From NCBI RefSeq assembly GCF_004010155.1, contig NZ_RRYH01000007.1:62001-126000 (forward strand): a stretch of 64,000 bases of DNA. Direction: 5' to 3'. The translations under genes and the position numbers were made by a program. Origin of the DNA: Solirhodobacter olei (GTDB lineage: Bacteria > Pseudomonadota > Alphaproteobacteria > Rhodobacterales > Rhodobacteraceae). Position 1 is the first letter of the stretch. Every line of letters starts with the position of its first letter. Of the stretch, positions 37,975 through 46,669 are shown in pieces. The notes beneath the pieces were generated by a model that saw only the letters and a program-made list of their open reading frames with translations, was not told the DNA's origin and did no database searches.

Positions 37975-39215
37975 TCATCCGCGCCCCTTCCAGGGCACCA
38001 GCGCCCGCTCGGCCAGGCGCATCAGCATGTCGATGCCGTAGCCGATGATGCCGATCAGGATGATCCCCATCACCACGACGTCGGTCATCTGGAACTTGGA
38101 GGCGACGATGATCATCATCCCCGCCCCCTTCTGCGCCGCCACCAGCTCGGCGGCCACCACCGTGCCCCAGCAGACCCCCATCGCCACCCGCGCGCCGGTG
38201 AAAAGCTCCGGCAGCGAGTTCGGCACGATCACGTGCCACAGGATCTGCCAGCGCGAGGCCCCCAGCGAATAGGCCGCGTGGATCTTCGAGATCCGCACGC
38301 CGGAGACCCCCGCCCGCGCCGCGATCACCATGATCCAGAGCGCGGCGAGAAACAGCAGCACGATCTTCCCGGTCTCCCAGATCCCGAACCAGATGATGAC
38401 AAGCGGGATCAGCGCCAGCGGCGGGACCGGGCGCATGAACTCCACGATCGGGTCGAACCAGCCTCTCCACCAGCCCGAAAGGCCCATCGCATAGCCCAGC
38501 GGGATGCCGACGATCGAGCCCAGCGCGAAGCCCGCCAGCACCCGCATCAGCGAGGATCCGAGGTGAACCCACAGCGGGATGTTCTGGAACCCGTTCTCGG
38601 AGATGTCGATGAAGCGGGCGACGACGGCCTCGGGCGGCGGCAGCCAGATCGGCTGCATCTGCATGCCCTGGTCCGGCGCGAAGCTGAAGGATCCGCGCCG
38701 TGTCACCGTTACCGTGCCGTCCGCCACCCGCATCGGCTTGTCCGTGACCACCGGCTTGCCGTCGACGGCCACGACCTTGGCCCCCTTCGGCCCGCCGTGG
38801 CGCACCAGCACCGTGCGCCAGGCCGCGACCTTGGCCACCGCGTTGGGCGCGAAGCCGGCCGCCGGCGCGGGCTTCGGAAGGGTCGGCTCATGCCCGACGC
38901 GGTAGACCTGCACATCCACCTTGCCCTCGGCCTTCGCCCCGGCGGGGTCCCGCAGCGTATAGGTGAAGGAGGTCGTGCCCGTGAACGGCCCGGGCACATG
39001 CACCGGAACCCAGGCGGAGCCGGTGAACGCCCCCCAGACCAGGAACACCACCAGCACCGAGATGACAGAGGCCGCCCGGTCCGCCTCGACCGCGCTCGCA
39101 TCGCCGAATGTAACCGTTTTCAGCCGGGACAGACCCTTTTTCTGGGTCTTTCCCCGCAGGAACTGCACCACGACGAAAGCCGCCGCGAACAGGCAGGCAT
39201 AGAGCAGCAGCAGGA

Positions 39216-39219
<4 letters not shown>
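37975..39219 (-). CDS. tauC: Taurine ABC transporter permease with N-terminal insertion
   Basis: This 414-residue permease has a C-terminal binding-protein-dependent transport core from about residue 215 on, with the coupling loop AAYSLGASRWQILWHVIVPNS (EAA-type; ASLGAS-like pattern) and EFMRPVPPLALIPLVIIWFG. Upstream are two hydrophobic segments and a hydrophilic stretch of about 120 residues (roughly 72-195) not present in E. coli TauC. It overlaps the ATPase gene by 4 bp. The call for taurine rests on the TauA sequence and on the nearby xsc operon. Confidence 0.85.
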
Positions 39220-40034
<815 letters not shown>

Positions 40035-40051
40035 GGTTTCCCCGATCTCAC

Positions 40052-40087
40052 GCCTGCCGGACCGCGGGTTACGGCCGCCCGGCAGGC
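40052..40087 (-). terminator. Intercistronic stem-loop after tauA
   Basis: GCCTGCCGG (40052-40060) and CCGGCAGGC (40079-40087) form a perfect 9-bp outer stem; the loop has an inner GCGG/CCGC pair. It sits between tauA and tauB with no U-tract. As with the ribitol operon, it probably raises the amount of binding protein relative to the membrane parts by stabilising tauA mRNA or attenuating transcription. Confidence 0.6.
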
Positions 40088-40091
40088 AGAG

Positions 40092-41093
40092 CTACATGCC
40101 CTTCAGCGCCTTCAGCGGCCCGATGTTGACGGCATCCGCATAGCTCGGTCGCGCCTTCGGGATGTTCCCGGTCTTCACGAAGAAGTCGCCCACGTCCTTC
40201 AGGTTCGCGGCCACCCCACCGGCCATCCAGTCCTTGGACAGGGCCTGATCGAGGCTGAGGAACTTGAACCCCTTCATCATCGAGGTCGCCGCCGGCAGAT
40301 CCATGCCCGCGTCCTTGGCGATGACAGGCAGCATCTCCTTCTGCGCCGCCGCGCCGGAGTTCCACATGTCGTTCATTTTGTGCATCTCGCCCAGGAACTT
40401 GGTCACCAGGCCCGGATGCTCGTCAACGAACTGCGCGGGAGAGGAGATCACGTCATAGACATGCAGGCCGATCGCGTCCTTCTCCGGCCCGGTCAGCAGC
40501 ACATGGCCCACCTGCTCCATCCGCTGAAGGCCGCCGCCAAAGCCGCAGGCCATGTCCACATTGCCCTGCGCCAGCGCAACCGCGCCCTCCGGCGGGGCCA
40601 TGTCGACCACCTGCATGCCCGAGGTATCCACCCCGAAATGCGCCATCTGCTTCAGGAAATCGTATTGCGCCGCCGTGCCGATCGGCACCGCGACCTTCTT
40701 GCCGGCAAGCTCCTTCGCGTTGGTCTTGTCGATGTCCAGCCGATTCGAGACGACGCAATTGTCGTTGCCCGAATAGCTGACCGCGACATCGACCACCTGC
40801 AGGTCCTGGCCGGCAGAGGCCGCCACGATGAAGGGCGGCACGCCCTGGCTGATCGCCAGCTGCACGTCACCCGAGGCCATCGCCGCGCTCATCGCCGTAC
40901 CGGTGTCGAAGCTGCGCCAGGTCACAGGAACGCCCATCGCCTTGGAAATCTCGCCCTTGGCCTTGGCATATTCGAACGGCATCGCCCATTCCTGGAAATA
41001 TGCGATGGTGATCCCGCTCTGCGCCGCCGCCGGGCCCGCAGGCACGTTCAGCATCCCTGCCAATATCAGCCCGGCGAACCATGATCTCTTCAT
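40092..41093 (-). CDS. tauA: Periplasmic taurine-binding protein
   Basis: This 333-residue protein has a Sec signal peptide (about residues 1-24, ending GPAAA-Q). The mature fold is the NMT1/TauA type: ITIAYFQEWAMPFEYAKAKG at the start, VTWRSFDTGTAMSAAMASGDVQ and ISQGVPPFIVAASAGQDL, which are typical of TauA. It binds taurine (2-aminoethanesulfonate) in the periplasm. It heads the tauABC operon. No TauR-type regulator or taurine aminotransferase/dehydrogenase gene lies nearby. Confidence 0.88.
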   Translation of the reverse strand: MKRSWFAGLILAGMLNVPAGPAAAQSGITIAYFQEWAMPFEYAKAKGEISKAMGVPVTWRSFDTGTAMSAAMASGDVQLAISQGVPPFIVAASAGQDLQVVDVAVSYSGNDNCVVSNRLDIDKTNAKELAGKKVAVPIGTAAQYDFLKQMAHFGVDTSGMQVVDMAPPEGAVALAQGNVDMACGFGGGLQRMEQVGHVLLTGPEKDAIGLHVYDVISSPAQFVDEHPGLVTKFLGEMHKMNDMWNSGAAAQKEMLPVIAKDAGMDLPAATSMMKGFKFLSLDQALSKDWMAGGVAANLKDVGDFFVKTGNIPKARPSYADAVNIGPLKALKGM

Positions 41094-41337
41094 CGGTCAA
41101 GCCCCCCTGTTCTATTGGTTTTGTTGCAATCACGAATTTCCGATTGTAGCGCCGGTGGCGCCGGAATCCCATAGGCCGTGCCGGACTTTTCCCCTCGCCC
41201 TGCCCCGAAATGCCCGTTTTGCCCATTATTTGGGCGCCCCGTCCGGCCCACGCGCCGCGGGGGGTCCTGCCGCTTTGGCATTGCGCCCGCCGCGCGTTGC
41301 GGCCAGCCTGCCGCCAAGCTCACGGGGAAGGAAACGC

Positions 41338-41823
41338 ATGATCCTGCTGGAACAGAGCCTGTTCATGGGCATCGCTACGACGCTCCTCTTCGATCTCTGG
41401 GGCCGTCTCGTCGCCCGCCTGCGCGGCACGCCGCCACCGGCCTGGAAACTGCCCGGCCGCTGGTTCGCCCATCTTGCCCGTGGCCGCCTCTGCCATGCCG
41501 ATATCTCCGCAGCGGCGCCGGTACGGGGCGAGTCGGCGATCGGCTGGCTCGGCCATTACCTCACCGGCATCGTCTTCGCGGCAGGTCTCCTGATCTGGCA
41601 GGGCCCCGCCTGGGCCGCCGCGCCGACGCTCGGCCCGGCGATGGTGGTCGGCGTCGGCACGGTGCTTCTGGGCTGGCTGGTGATGAGCCCCTGCATGGGC
41701 AACGGCATCGCCGCCTCCCGCGCGCCGAATCCCTGGACGGCGCGGGGGCTGGGGCTGGCCGCGCATGTCGTCTTCGGCCTCGGCCTCTGGCTTTCGGCGC
41801 TGGTCCTGGCCGCGCTCGGCTAG
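41338..41823 (+). CDS. DUF2938 membrane protein
   Basis: This 161-residue protein has about four hydrophobic segments and matches DUF2938: GIATTLLFDLWGRLVARL at the start, GRWFAHLARGRLCH, and LVMSPCMGNGIAASRAPNP. Function is unknown. The ATG at 41338 is preceded by GGGGAAGGAAACGC. It diverges from tauA over 244 bp. In that spacer a weak CAATC-N10-GATTG repeat at 41127-41146 is the only structure seen. Confidence 0.8.
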   Translation: MILLEQSLFMGIATTLLFDLWGRLVARLRGTPPPAWKLPGRWFAHLARGRLCHADISAAAPVRGESAIGWLGHYLTGIVFAAGLLIWQGPAWAAAPTLGPAMVVGVGTVLLGWLVMSPCMGNGIAASRAPNPWTARGLGLAAHVVFGLGLWLSALVLAALG

Positions 41824-41844
41824 GGCCGCGAACGCCGGTCTTGT

Positions 41845-41899
41845 GCGGTGCGAAAGCGGTGCAAAAGCGGTGCTTTAACGGTATCGGTTTTTTCGCACC
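41845..41899. repeat. Three tandem 11-bp repeats and a long hairpin before argC
   Basis: GCGGTGCGAAA (41845-41855), GCGGTGCAAAA (41856-41866) and GCGGTGCTTTA (41867-41877) are head-to-tail repeats. The first unit's GGTGCGAAA (41847-41855) also pairs perfectly with TTTCGCACC at 41891-41899, followed by TTTT. The element lies just past the DUF2938 stop and 130 bp before argC. It may be a regulator array or a terminator/attenuator. Confidence 0.6.
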
Positions 41900-42029
41900 T
41901 TTTCAGAACCTTGACCCCAGGATTTCGTCGCGCCGCAGCATGACACCGCCGCCCCACCGCGCGCGGCTTTAGGTTTTTCTTGCACTTTCCCTCCCCCGCC
42001 GCATATCCCAACGGCAAACGGAGGCGAAC

Positions 42030-42944
42030 ATGGCGCATAAGGTCTTCATCGATGGCGAAGCGGGTACCACGGGTCTGCAGATCCGCGAGCGCCTTGCCCC
42101 GCGCGCCGATATCGAGCTGATCCGCATCGACCCCGAGCGGCGGAAGGACCCCGCCGCCCGCCTCGCCGCCTTCGCCGAGGCCGAGGTCGCGATCCTCTGC
42201 CTGCCCGATGCCGCCGCCCGCGAGATCGCGGCCGAGACCGCGCATCTTCCCGTCCGGCTGATCGACGCCTCGACCGCGCACCGCACCGCGGACGACTGGA
42301 TCTACGGCTTCCCGGAGATGACCCAGGGCCAGCGGGACATCATCAAAACTGCAGCGAAAGTGTCGAATCCGGGCTGCTGGGCAACCTGCGCCATCGCGAT
42401 GATCCGGCCCCTCGTCGAGGCCGGTCTGATCGCCCCGGAGCAGGCGCTCAGCCTCGCCGGCGTCTCCGGCTACACCGGCGGCGGCAAGTCGATGATCGCG
42501 GAATTCGAGGGTGGCGAGGTCACCGGCGGCTTCCTCTATGGCATGGGTCAGACCCACAAGCACCTGCCCGAGATCGTGGCCCACGGGTGCCTCACCACCC
42601 CGCCGATCTTCGCGCCCTCCGTCGGCCAGTATGCCCAGGGCATGGCCGTCCACCTGCCGCTCCACCTCGACGCCAAGGGCTTCGCGGCGGTCGAATCGGC
42701 GCTCAAGGCGCATTACGCGAACGAACCCTTCGTTGCCGTCGTCCCCGCCGACCACTACGGCCCTCGCATCAACCCGCAGGCGCTGAACGGCACCAACCGG
42801 CTGGAACTCTCCCTCCATGGCCGCCCCGAGACCGGCACCGCCCTTCTGGTCGCCGTCCTCGACAACCTCGGCAAGGGCGCCTCAGGCGCAGCGGTGCAGA
42901 ACCTCAACCTGATGCTCGGCCTGCCCGAAACCGCCGGTCTCTGA
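42030..42944 (+). CDS. argC: N-acetyl-gamma-glutamyl-phosphate reductase, type 2
   Basis: This 304-residue NADPH enzyme makes N-acetylglutamate semialdehyde in arginine synthesis. It is the short, type-2 form usual in alphaproteobacteria. The nucleotide site is near the N-terminus ([17 protein letters not shown]) and the catalytic Cys is C116 in SNPGCWAT. The second family pattern [13 protein letters not shown] and the His region [11 protein letters not shown] are present. It stands between DUF2938 and xsc with no other arginine genes. Confidence 0.95.
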   Translation: MAHKVFIDGEAGTTGLQIRERLAPRADIELIRIDPERRKDPAARLAAFAEAEVAILCLPDAAAREIAAETAHLPVRLIDASTAHRTADDWIYGFPEMTQGQRDIIKTAAKVSNPGCWATCAIAMIRPLVEAGLIAPEQALSLAGVSGYTGGGKSMIAEFEGGEVTGGFLYGMGQTHKHLPEIVAHGCLTTPPIFAPSVGQYAQGMAVHLPLHLDAKGFAAVESALKAHYANEPFVAVVPADHYGPRINPQALNGTNRLELSLHGRPETGTALLVAVLDNLGKGASGAAVQNLNLMLGLPETAGL

Positions 42945-43008
42945 CCGGCCTTTCACCGCAGGGCGTTCCGGCCTAGGCTCGGTGCAAAACCGGCCAGGGA
43001 GGAACGCC

Positions 43009-44784
43009 ATGCGGATGACGACCGAGGAAGCCTTCGTCAAGGTTCTGCAGCTTCACGGGATCGAACACTGCTTCGGCATCATTGGCTCCGCCATGATGCC
43101 GATCTCCGATCTTTTCCCCGAGGCGGGCATAACTTTCTGGGACTGCGCGCATGAGGGCAACGCCGGCATGATGGCCGACGGCTATACCCGCGCCACCGGG
43201 AAGATCTGCATGATGACGGGCCAGAACGGACCCGGAATCACCAATCTCGTCACCCCGATCAAGACCGCCTACTGGAACCACACGCCGCTCCTCCTTCTCA
43301 CCCCCCAGGCCGCGAACAAGACCCTCGGCCAGGGCGGGTTCCAGGAGGTCGAGCAGATGAAGCTCTTCGAGGACATGGTGGCCTATCAGGAGGAGGTCCG
43401 CGACCCGTCCCGCATCGCCGAGGTCCTCAACCGCGTTATCCTGAAAGCCAAGCGCGCCTCCGCCCCGGCGCAGATCAACGTGCCCCGCGATCTCTGGACG
43501 CAGGTCATCGATATCGAGCTGCCGAAGGTCGTTGAATTCGAGCGTCCGACCGGCGGCGCGGACGCCCTCTCCCGCGCGGCAGCGCTTCTGTCCAAGGCTA
43601 AATTCCCGGTCATCCTCAACGGTGCGGGCGTGGTCCTGTCCGGCGCGATCCCGGCCTCCATGGCACTCGCAGAGCGGCTCGATGCCCCGGTCTGCTGCGG
43701 CTACCAGCACAACGACGCCTTCCCCGGCTCCCACCCGCTCTTCGCCGGTCCGCTCGGCTACAACGGGTCCAAGGCGGGGATGGAGCTGATCGCCAGGGCC
43801 GATGTCGTCCTCGCCCTCGGCACGCGCCTGAACCCGTTTTCCACGCTGCCGGGTTACGGCATCGACTATTGGCCCAAGGATGCCTCGATCATCCAGGTGG
43901 ACCTCAACCCCGACCGGATCGGGCTGACCAAACCGGTGACGGTCGGCGTGGTCGGCGACGCCAGGCTGGTGGCGGAGAGCCTGCTTTCGCGCCTTTCCCC
44001 CGAGGCGGGCGAGGCTGGGCGGGCCGAGCGCAAGGCCATGATCGCACAGACCAAATCCGCCTGGGCGCAGGAGCTTTCCTCGATGGATCACGAGGCGGAT
44101 GACGAGGGCACCACATGGAACGCCCGTGCGCGTGCCGCCAAGCCCGGCTGGATGAGCGCACGCATGGCCTGGCGGGCGATCCAGCGGGCATTGCCGAAAG
44201 AGGCGATCATCTCCTCCGACATCGGCAACAACTGCGCCATCGGCAACGCCTACCCGAGTTTCGAGGAGGGGCGGAAATACCTTGCGCCCGGTCTCTTCGG
44301 GCCCTGCGGCTACGGCTTCCCGGCGATCATGGGCGCGAAGATCGGCCACTCCGACGTGCCTGTGGTCGGCTTCGCGGGCGACGGGGCCTTCGGCATCTCG
44401 ATGAACGAAATGGTAACCATTGGGCGCGAGGATTGGCCTGCGATCACCATGGTCGTCTTCCGCAATTACCAGTGGGGGGCCGAAAAGCGCAACACGACGC
44501 TCTGGTTCGACGACAACTTCGTCGGGACAGAGCTGAACGAGAAGGTCAGCTATGCTGCAATCGCGAAGGCCTGCGGGCTGGAGGGGGTGCAGGCGAAATC
44601 GATGGAAGAGCTGACATCGGCGCTCGACGCGGCGGTGAAAGCCCAGGCTTTGGGCAAAACGACCTTCATCGAGGTGCTGCTGAACCAGGAGCTGGGCGAA
44701 CCGTTCCGCCGGGATGCGATGAAGAAGCCGGTCAAGCTGGCTGGTGTCCGGCGCGAGGATATGCGCCCGCAGGCCGGCGCCTGA
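43009..44784 (+). CDS. xsc: Sulfoacetaldehyde acetyltransferase
   Basis: This 591-residue ThDP enzyme converts sulfoacetaldehyde and phosphate to sulfite and acetyl phosphate. The N-terminal domain has HGIEHCFGIIGSAMMPISDL and the active-site Glu region DCAHEGNAGMMADGY. The ThDP-Mg site is GDGAFGISMNE with FRNYQWGAEK. These features distinguish Xsc from acetolactate synthase. The ATG at 43009 follows GGGAGG by 7 bases. It heads a tightly spaced operon tauE-ackA-soeABC that disposes of both products. Confidence 0.93.
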   Translation: MRMTTEEAFVKVLQLHGIEHCFGIIGSAMMPISDLFPEAGITFWDCAHEGNAGMMADGYTRATGKICMMTGQNGPGITNLVTPIKTAYWNHTPLLLLTPQAANKTLGQGGFQEVEQMKLFEDMVAYQEEVRDPSRIAEVLNRVILKAKRASAPAQINVPRDLWTQVIDIELPKVVEFERPTGGADALSRAAALLSKAKFPVILNGAGVVLSGAIPASMALAERLDAPVCCGYQHNDAFPGSHPLFAGPLGYNGSKAGMELIARADVVLALGTRLNPFSTLPGYGIDYWPKDASIIQVDLNPDRIGLTKPVTVGVVGDARLVAESLLSRLSPEAGEAGRAERKAMIAQTKSAWAQELSSMDHEADDEGTTWNARARAAKPGWMSARMAWRAIQRALPKEAIISSDIGNNCAIGNAYPSFEEGRKYLAPGLFGPCGYGFPAIMGAKIGHSDVPVVGFAGDGAFGISMNEMVTIGREDWPAITMVVFRNYQWGAEKRNTTLWFDDNFVGTELNEKVSYAAIAKACGLEGVQAKSMEELTSALDAAVKAQALGKTTFIEVLLNQELGEPFRRDAMKKPVKLAGVRREDMRPQAGA

Positions 44785-44788
44785 CCCA

Positions 44789-45523
44789 TTGGGCCTGTCC
44801 CTGGTCCAGATCGCGGCCCTCGGGGCGGCCTTCTTTCTGGCCGCCTTCGTGCGGGGCTATTCCGGCTTCGGCTTCTCCGCCCTGATGATCGCCGCGGCCG
44901 GGCTCATCACCGACCCGAGGCCCTTCGTCCCCGTCGCCTTCCTTTGCGAACTGACGATGACCCTCGTGCAGGCCCGGGGCATCCGCGGCCAGATCGACTG
45001 GCGGCGGGTGCTGACGATGCTGGCCGGGGCCGCCGTCGCCATGCCCTTTGCAGTGACGATTCTGGCCAGACTGGACCCTGATCAGGCACGAATTGCGATC
45101 TCGGTAGTCATCTTCGGCTTCTGCCTTCTGTTGCTGACGGGCTGGACGATCCACCGCAGGATCGGCGCCGCCGGGCAGGCAGGCGTGGGCTTTCTATCCG
45201 GCCTCTGCAACGGCGCGGCGGTGGGCGGGCTGCCGGTGGCGGCCTTCCTTGCCGCGCAGCCGGTCCCGGCGGCGGCCTTCCGCGCAACAATGGTCGCCTA
45301 CCTGACGCTCATCGACCTCATCGCGCTGCCGCTTTTCGCCCGCGCGGGCCTCGTGACGCGGGTGACGCTCGGGGCCTGGCTCCTCTCGCTTCCGGTGATC
45401 GCGCTCGGCATCTGGGCCGGCGGCCGCCATTTCCTCGCTGCCACGCCGCAGGGCTTCCGGCGGATGGCGATCGGCCTTCTTGCCGTGCTATCGGTGCTGG
45501 GCCTGGTTCACTCTCTGGTGTGA
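44789..45523 (+). CDS. tauE: TauE/SafE-type sulfite exporter
   Basis: This 244-residue inner-membrane protein has about eight hydrophobic segments and the TauE/SafE pattern FVRGYSGFGFSAL near residue 18 and FLSGLCNGAAVGGLPVA. It probably exports the sulfite released by Xsc. TTG 44789, 4 bp after the xsc stop, fits the family start; an in-frame GTG at 44744 would overlap xsc by 41 bp. The ackA start is 3 bp downstream. Confidence 0.85.
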   Translation: MGLSLVQIAALGAAFFLAAFVRGYSGFGFSALMIAAAGLITDPRPFVPVAFLCELTMTLVQARGIRGQIDWRRVLTMLAGAAVAMPFAVTILARLDPDQARIAISVVIFGFCLLLLTGWTIHRRIGAAGQAGVGFLSGLCNGAAVGGLPVAAFLAAQPVPAAAFRATMVAYLTLIDLIALPLFARAGLVTRVTLGAWLLSLPVIALGIWAGGRHFLAATPQGFRRMAIGLLAVLSVLGLVHSLV

Positions 45524-45526
45524 CGG

Positions 45527-46669
45527 ATGCGCAAGATCCTTGTCGTCAATGCCGGTTCGTCTTCGATCAAGACGCTGCTGTTCGACGACGCGCTGACCCC
45601 GATCCTCTCCGCCTCGGTCGCCGAAATCGGCGGCAAGTCCCGCCTCCGCCTGGGCGAGACGGAACGCGAAGTCGAGGCGCCCGATCATGAGGCCGCCATA
45701 TCCCTGATCCTTCAGGCACTGGCGGATCAGGGCCACCCGGCCCGGAGCCTCACCGCCGCTGCGCACCGGGTTGTGCATGGCGGACGAAAGCTGGTCTCAC
45801 CCTGCCGGATCACGCCGGAAGTGGCAGCCGAGATCGCGGCCTGCGTCCCCCTCGCGCCACTCCACAATCCGCATAACCTGACCGCGATCCGGGCGGTGGC
45901 CCGGCTGGCGCCCGAGTTGCCGCAATTTGCCAGTTTCGACACCGCCTTCCACGCCACCAACCCGGAGGAGGCGCTGCGCTATGCCCTGCCCGGAGCGGAG
46001 GATGCGAAGGGGATCCGCCGCTACGGCTTTCACGGCATCTCATATGCCGGGCTGGTGGGCCGCCTGCCGGGCATCTCCGGCGCGCCGCTGCCCGGTCGGC
46101 TTCTGGCGATGCACCTTGGCAATGGCGCCTCGCTCTGCGCGATCCGGGAGGGGCGCTCGGTCGCCACCACGATGGGCTACTCGCCGCTCGACGGGCTGAC
46201 CATGGGCACGCGGGCGGGAGAGATCGACGGCATGGCGGTGCTGCGGCTGGCCGAGGACCACGGGATCGCCCGCGCCGGGACGATCCTGAACCGTGAGAGC
46301 GGGCTGAAGGCGCTCGGCGGCGCCTCCGACATGCATGTGCTGGAGGCGGCGGAAGGCGAGGCCGCGCGCTTTGCCATCCGGCATTTCTGCTACTGGGCAG
46401 TCCGGCACGCAGGCTCGATGATCGCGGCGATGGGCGGACTCGACGCGATCGCCTTCACCGGCGGGATCGGCGAACATGACGCGCATGTCCGGGCCGAGAT
46501 CGTGAAGGGTCTGGGCTGGCTGGGGGCCAAGATCGATCCGGCGCCGAATGCCAGGGGGGCGGCGCGGCTGCACGCCGAACAGAGCGCCATCGCAATCTGG
46601 AAAGTTTTGGCATATGAAGAACAAACTATCGCGCAAGATGCCCTTGCGCGGCCTGATTTCCCGTCCTAA
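45527..46669 (+). CDS. ackA: Acetate kinase
   Basis: This 380-residue kinase interconverts acetyl phosphate + ADP and acetate + ATP. Signature 1 is VVNAGSSSIK near residue 6, then AHRVVHGG, SFDTAFHATNP, GFHGISYAGL and HLGNGASLCAI. The catalytic Asp/Arg motifs are intact. Its place after xsc and tauE implies use of the acetyl phosphate released by Xsc, where phosphotransacetylase (pta) is more usual. Its stop TAA overlaps the next ATG (TAATG). Confidence 0.93.
   Translation: MRKILVVNAGSSSIKTLLFDDALTPILSASVAEIGGKSRLRLGETEREVEAPDHEAAISLILQALADQGHPARSLTAAAHRVVHGGRKLVSPCRITPEVAAEIAACVPLAPLHNPHNLTAIRAVARLAPELPQFASFDTAFHATNPEEALRYALPGAEDAKGIRRYGFHGISYAGLVGRLPGISGAPLPGRLLAMHLGNGASLCAIREGRSVATTMGYSPLDGLTMGTRAGEIDGMAVLRLAEDHGIARAGTILNRESGLKALGGASDMHVLEAAEGEAARFAIRHFCYWAVRHAGSMIAAMGGLDAIAFTGGIGEHDAHVRAEIVKGLGWLGAKIDPAPNARGAARLHAEQSAIAIWKVLAYEEQTIAQDALARPDFPS

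Noticed and set aside
41127-41146. CAATC-N10-GATTG repeat as a TauR operator before tauA
   Set aside because: Arms are only 5 bp and do not match the TauR site known to me; no tauR gene is nearby.
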